Positions 12,999 through 14,749 of a stretch of DNA of 14,749 nt are shown here, piece after piece. The translations under genes and the position numbers were made by a program. This stretch comes from Akkermansiaceae bacterium UBA4145. Lineage in GTDB: Bacteria; Verrucomicrobiota; Verrucomicrobiia; Verrucomicrobiales; Akkermansiaceae. The notes below the pieces were generated by a model. The model ran no database searches. It had not been told where the DNA came from and was given only the letters and a program-made list of their open reading frames with translations. How positions within the stretch are numbered: the first letter of the stretch is position 1; each line of letters opens with the position of its first letter. The stretch is from the NCBI GenBank assembly GCA_002380675.1, contig DFWB01000070.1:1-14749 (forward strand), written 5' to 3'.

Positions 12999-14456
12999 TC
13001 AGGAGCGGAGGAAATGAAACCTCTCAGGCTGCAGATATTGGAGGAGAACTTCTCTCGGGTCCAGCCAGCTTGGTTTGGCGGTGCGACAGTGGGTGACGGA
13101 ATCGTACAGATCCCTGTGGGCCCGGGCAAATGCTGTCGATGACCATGGATCAAGGTCTTCAGGGCGGTTGGTATCTGTTCGCTCTAGTGCAGCGTTCAGC
13201 CATTCGTCAGCAGGAATGAGTGTGTTTTCCTCGCGGCAAAGGATCTCGCTCGGAGATGCCTGTGCGCGGGGAATCATCTCTAATTGAATGGTCTCAGGGA
13301 GGTTTCCAAAGTCCAGAAATTCTCCACTGAAGAGGGACTCTGCGGTCTGGGTAACCACGGCATCGGGCAGGCACTCATCGTAGGATCGGTAGAGATGTTG
13401 CAGGCTCGTTTCGAGAAGGTCGTGAAGACAGTTCTCATCGATCCATGGCCGGGGGACAAGTAACCCGGAATACAGGGATTGGAGATTGATTCCCTGGCTC
13501 CTGAAGTCGGTGGTGATTTCAGGAAGATCTCTTCCGAGCAAGGGGCGTCCAAAGGCGATAGCCTCGAGGAAAGTGAGTCCGAACCCTTCAGCGATGGAGG
13601 TTGTGATAAAGTGGGTGGAGGCGCGGATCCATGCTGGGAAGGTGGAATCCCCTGCTGGAGTTGAAGGGTCTCTTCCCACCACGCCCATCTGAACTGGTAA
13701 TCGTTGCTTCCTCGCGACTTCGATCCAAGTTCTGTAGGAAGTGGTTTCACCGGATTCTCCCGGAGGAAGCGCGAGGACGAATTGACTTTTCTCTGGCGCT
13801 AAGCCAGCGAGGAGACAGAGCTCTCCGAGGTTTTTACGGCGGATTCCTCTGACTGGAAACAGAACGAGAGGAGAGGTTTGCTCACTCGATGGGACCTCGC
13901 CGGCGGGGTCTATTGGGCCGACTGCGTTTCGAAGCAACGATACCTGTTGTGCTGGAATCCCCGCGCTTTTCAGTAAGGTAAGGTCTCGGGAATTGATCGT
14001 CAGGTAGTGAATCTGAGGCGCAAGAGGATAAATCTCTCTGTGCTCACGGAGGTGGGAGTAGTTCTCTGGGCGACCATCCTCTGCGAGATCGTGGATATGC
14101 ATCACCAGGGGAACTTCGCTTTCAGCGAGAATCTTCACCAATTGAGGGAATAGCCGGTTCTTGCCCAGGGTAGGATTGTGAAGATGCCAGCACCGGGGTT
14201 CATGTCCTAGAACTTCCTTAGCAGAAGCGCGCATTTGCCCCATGAGAGTAGACGCTTCGGTATTCCGGTGAGAAGGCATCACCGAGTAATCGAGGGCAGG
14301 GATCACCCTGATTGGGAGATCAGACTCCTGCTGCGGGTGCGAGCCGGTAAGAATCACATGGGGGATTCTCGCGGCAGTCAAAGCTTTCGACTGGCGCTCC
14401 ACGATCCGGGTGACTCCTCCCGGGCGCAAGTGGTAGTGGACGAGGGCGATGGACAT
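12999..14456 (-). CDS. GT4-like glycosyltransferase with a C-terminal extension
   Basis: A 485-residue protein with a GT-B fold. The N-terminal domain opens MSIALVHYHLRPGGVTRIVE, with the GG acceptor-side loop (13-14), and includes WHLHNPTLGKN (90-100). The C-terminal donor domain shows NAVGP (177-181), RGIRRKNLGE (203-212, the usual R/K phosphate contacts) and the E-X7-E motif in TTSIAEGFGLTFLEAIAFGRP (E290, E298). After about residue 375 there is an extension of roughly 110 residues (FSGEFLDFGNLPETIQ to the end, LQPERFHFLRS) not expected in a minimal GT4 enzyme. The donor is probably a nucleotide sugar; the acceptor is unknown. It sits in a likely operon with a HAD hydrolase 2 bases downstream and a partial gene 17 bases upstream. 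Confidence 0.85.
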   Translation of the reverse strand: MSIALVHYHLRPGGVTRIVERQSKALTAARIPHVILTGSHPQQESDLPIRVIPALDYSVMPSHRNTEASTLMGQMRASAKEVLGHEPRCWHLHNPTLGKNRLFPQLVKILAESEVPLVMHIHDLAEDGRPENYSHLREHREIYPLAPQIHYLTINSRDLTLLKSAGIPAQQVSLLRNAVGPIDPAGEVPSSEQTSPLVLFPVRGIRRKNLGELCLLAGLAPEKSQFVLALPPGESGETTSYRTWIEVARKQRLPVQMGVVGRDPSTPAGDSTFPAWIRASTHFITTSIAEGFGLTFLEAIAFGRPLLGRDLPEITTDFRSQGINLQSLYSGLLVPRPWIDENCLHDLLETSLQHLYRSYDECLPDAVVTQTAESLFSGEFLDFGNLPETIQLEMIPRAQASPSEILCREENTLIPADEWLNAALERTDTNRPEDLDPWSSTAFARAHRDLYDSVTHCRTAKPSWLDPREVLLQYLQPERFHFLRS

Positions 14457-14473
14457 GAGCTTAGGAAGCTTTC

Positions 14474-14749
14474 TTAGCTACTCCTTGGAGGGCCCATAGG
14501 ACTATTCGCTCTGCCACGTATGATGCTCTGGGTCGCGGCGGGAAGGCGGGGGAATCTCTGGAGATACTCTTCTATTCCAACCATTGGTGGGCGTTCCTCC
14601 TCGATAATCTCAGTCTTGATCTCCTGATAATGAGGGCCTGCAATTTCGAGGGCGCGGTAGATACTGGAAGGTTCTACTGAGGTCGTCATTTTGCCCTGCG
14701 CGCGTAATCGGCTGAGCAGAGATTGCAGGATCCCGAAGGACATACGCCC
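14474..14749 (-). CDS. C-terminal end of an unidentified protein (partial)
   Basis: The frame runs to the right edge of the window. An ATG occurs at 14743, but two more codons before it are open, so it is not clear whether this is the start (89 residues) or an internal methionine. Visible sequence is soluble: FGILQSLLSRLRAQGKM, then IYRALEIAGPHYQEIKTEII, EEERPPMVGIEEYLQRFPRL, and a basic tail ending MGPPRSS. I do not recognise the family. It precedes the glycosyltransferase by 17 bases on the same strand and is probably the preceding operon gene. Confidence 0.5.
   Translation of the reverse strand, partial: GRMSFGILQSLLSRLRAQGKMTTSVEPSSIYRALEIAGPHYQEIKTEIIEEERPPMVGIEEYLQRFPRLPAATQSIIRGRANSPMGPPRSS

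Noticed and set aside
1..14749. CRISPR array, prophage, toxin-antitoxin pair or IS transposase
   Set aside because: No regularly spaced direct repeats, and no recognisable transposase, integrase, phage structural or toxin-antitoxin proteins were seen on either strand.

Overview
The window looks like part of a Verrucomicrobiota (PVC-group) chromosome. The clues are the gene content: a secreted LamG protein carrying the 'LLLSWRSKAGKRYNVRSSTDL' type of module frequent in that phylum, an exported ThuA-domain protein, a membrane-anchored GspG-like domain fused to DUF4190, weak Shine-Dalgarno signals and moderate GC content. This is an inference from family content; no rRNA, tRNA or marker gene is present to settle it. 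No phage, IS transposase, CRISPR array or toxin-antitoxin pair was seen.

Positions 1-2,821 (all + strand) hold five small genes: a 5'-truncated membrane protein with a Pro-rich N-terminus, a DUF4190-like three-helix membrane protein, a membrane protein built from a tandem internal duplication, a lipoprotein made only of the extracellular part of DUF2207, and a DUF2237 protein. GC-rich palindromic repeats sit between the first four, always 23-36 bases before the next start. A second repeat family occurs at 949-981 and 3190-3222. Positions 2,876-3,782 hold a small tail-anchored protein (-), a doubtful small frame (-) and a DUF4177-like exported mini-protein (+).

Positions 3,931-9,921 are mostly exported proteins, each apparently its own transcription unit: a calcineurin-like phosphoesterase with unusual metal-site residues (+), a DUF4190-GspG fusion with an apparent frameshift at its start (-), a ThuA-like protein (+), an unrecognised secreted protein (+) and the 526-residue LamG protein (-). 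A possible decayed coding remnant lies at 7,461-7,686.

Positions 10,176-11,266 hold a glycine-zipper lipoprotein and a flavodoxin, separated by a terminator-like hairpin that competes with a second hairpin. The gene-poor stretch 11,267-11,691 contains a 150-base element bounded by a near-perfect 18/19-base inverted repeat, with a 44-codon frame inside. It resembles a MITE or a structured RNA locus.

Positions 11,692-14,749 (all - strand) form a likely operon read from right to left: the C-terminal end of an unidentified protein, a GT4-like glycosyltransferase, a HAD hydrolase starting 2 bases after it, and a DoxX-like membrane protein. A sugar transferase next to a HAD phosphatase suggests synthesis and dephosphorylation of a glycoside, but the substrate cannot be read from the sequence.

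I found no strong case for a wholly new system. The best candidates for follow-up are the inverted-repeat element near 11.5 kb, the repeat-punctuated array of small membrane-protein genes at the left end, and the frameshifted DUF4190-GspG fusion.
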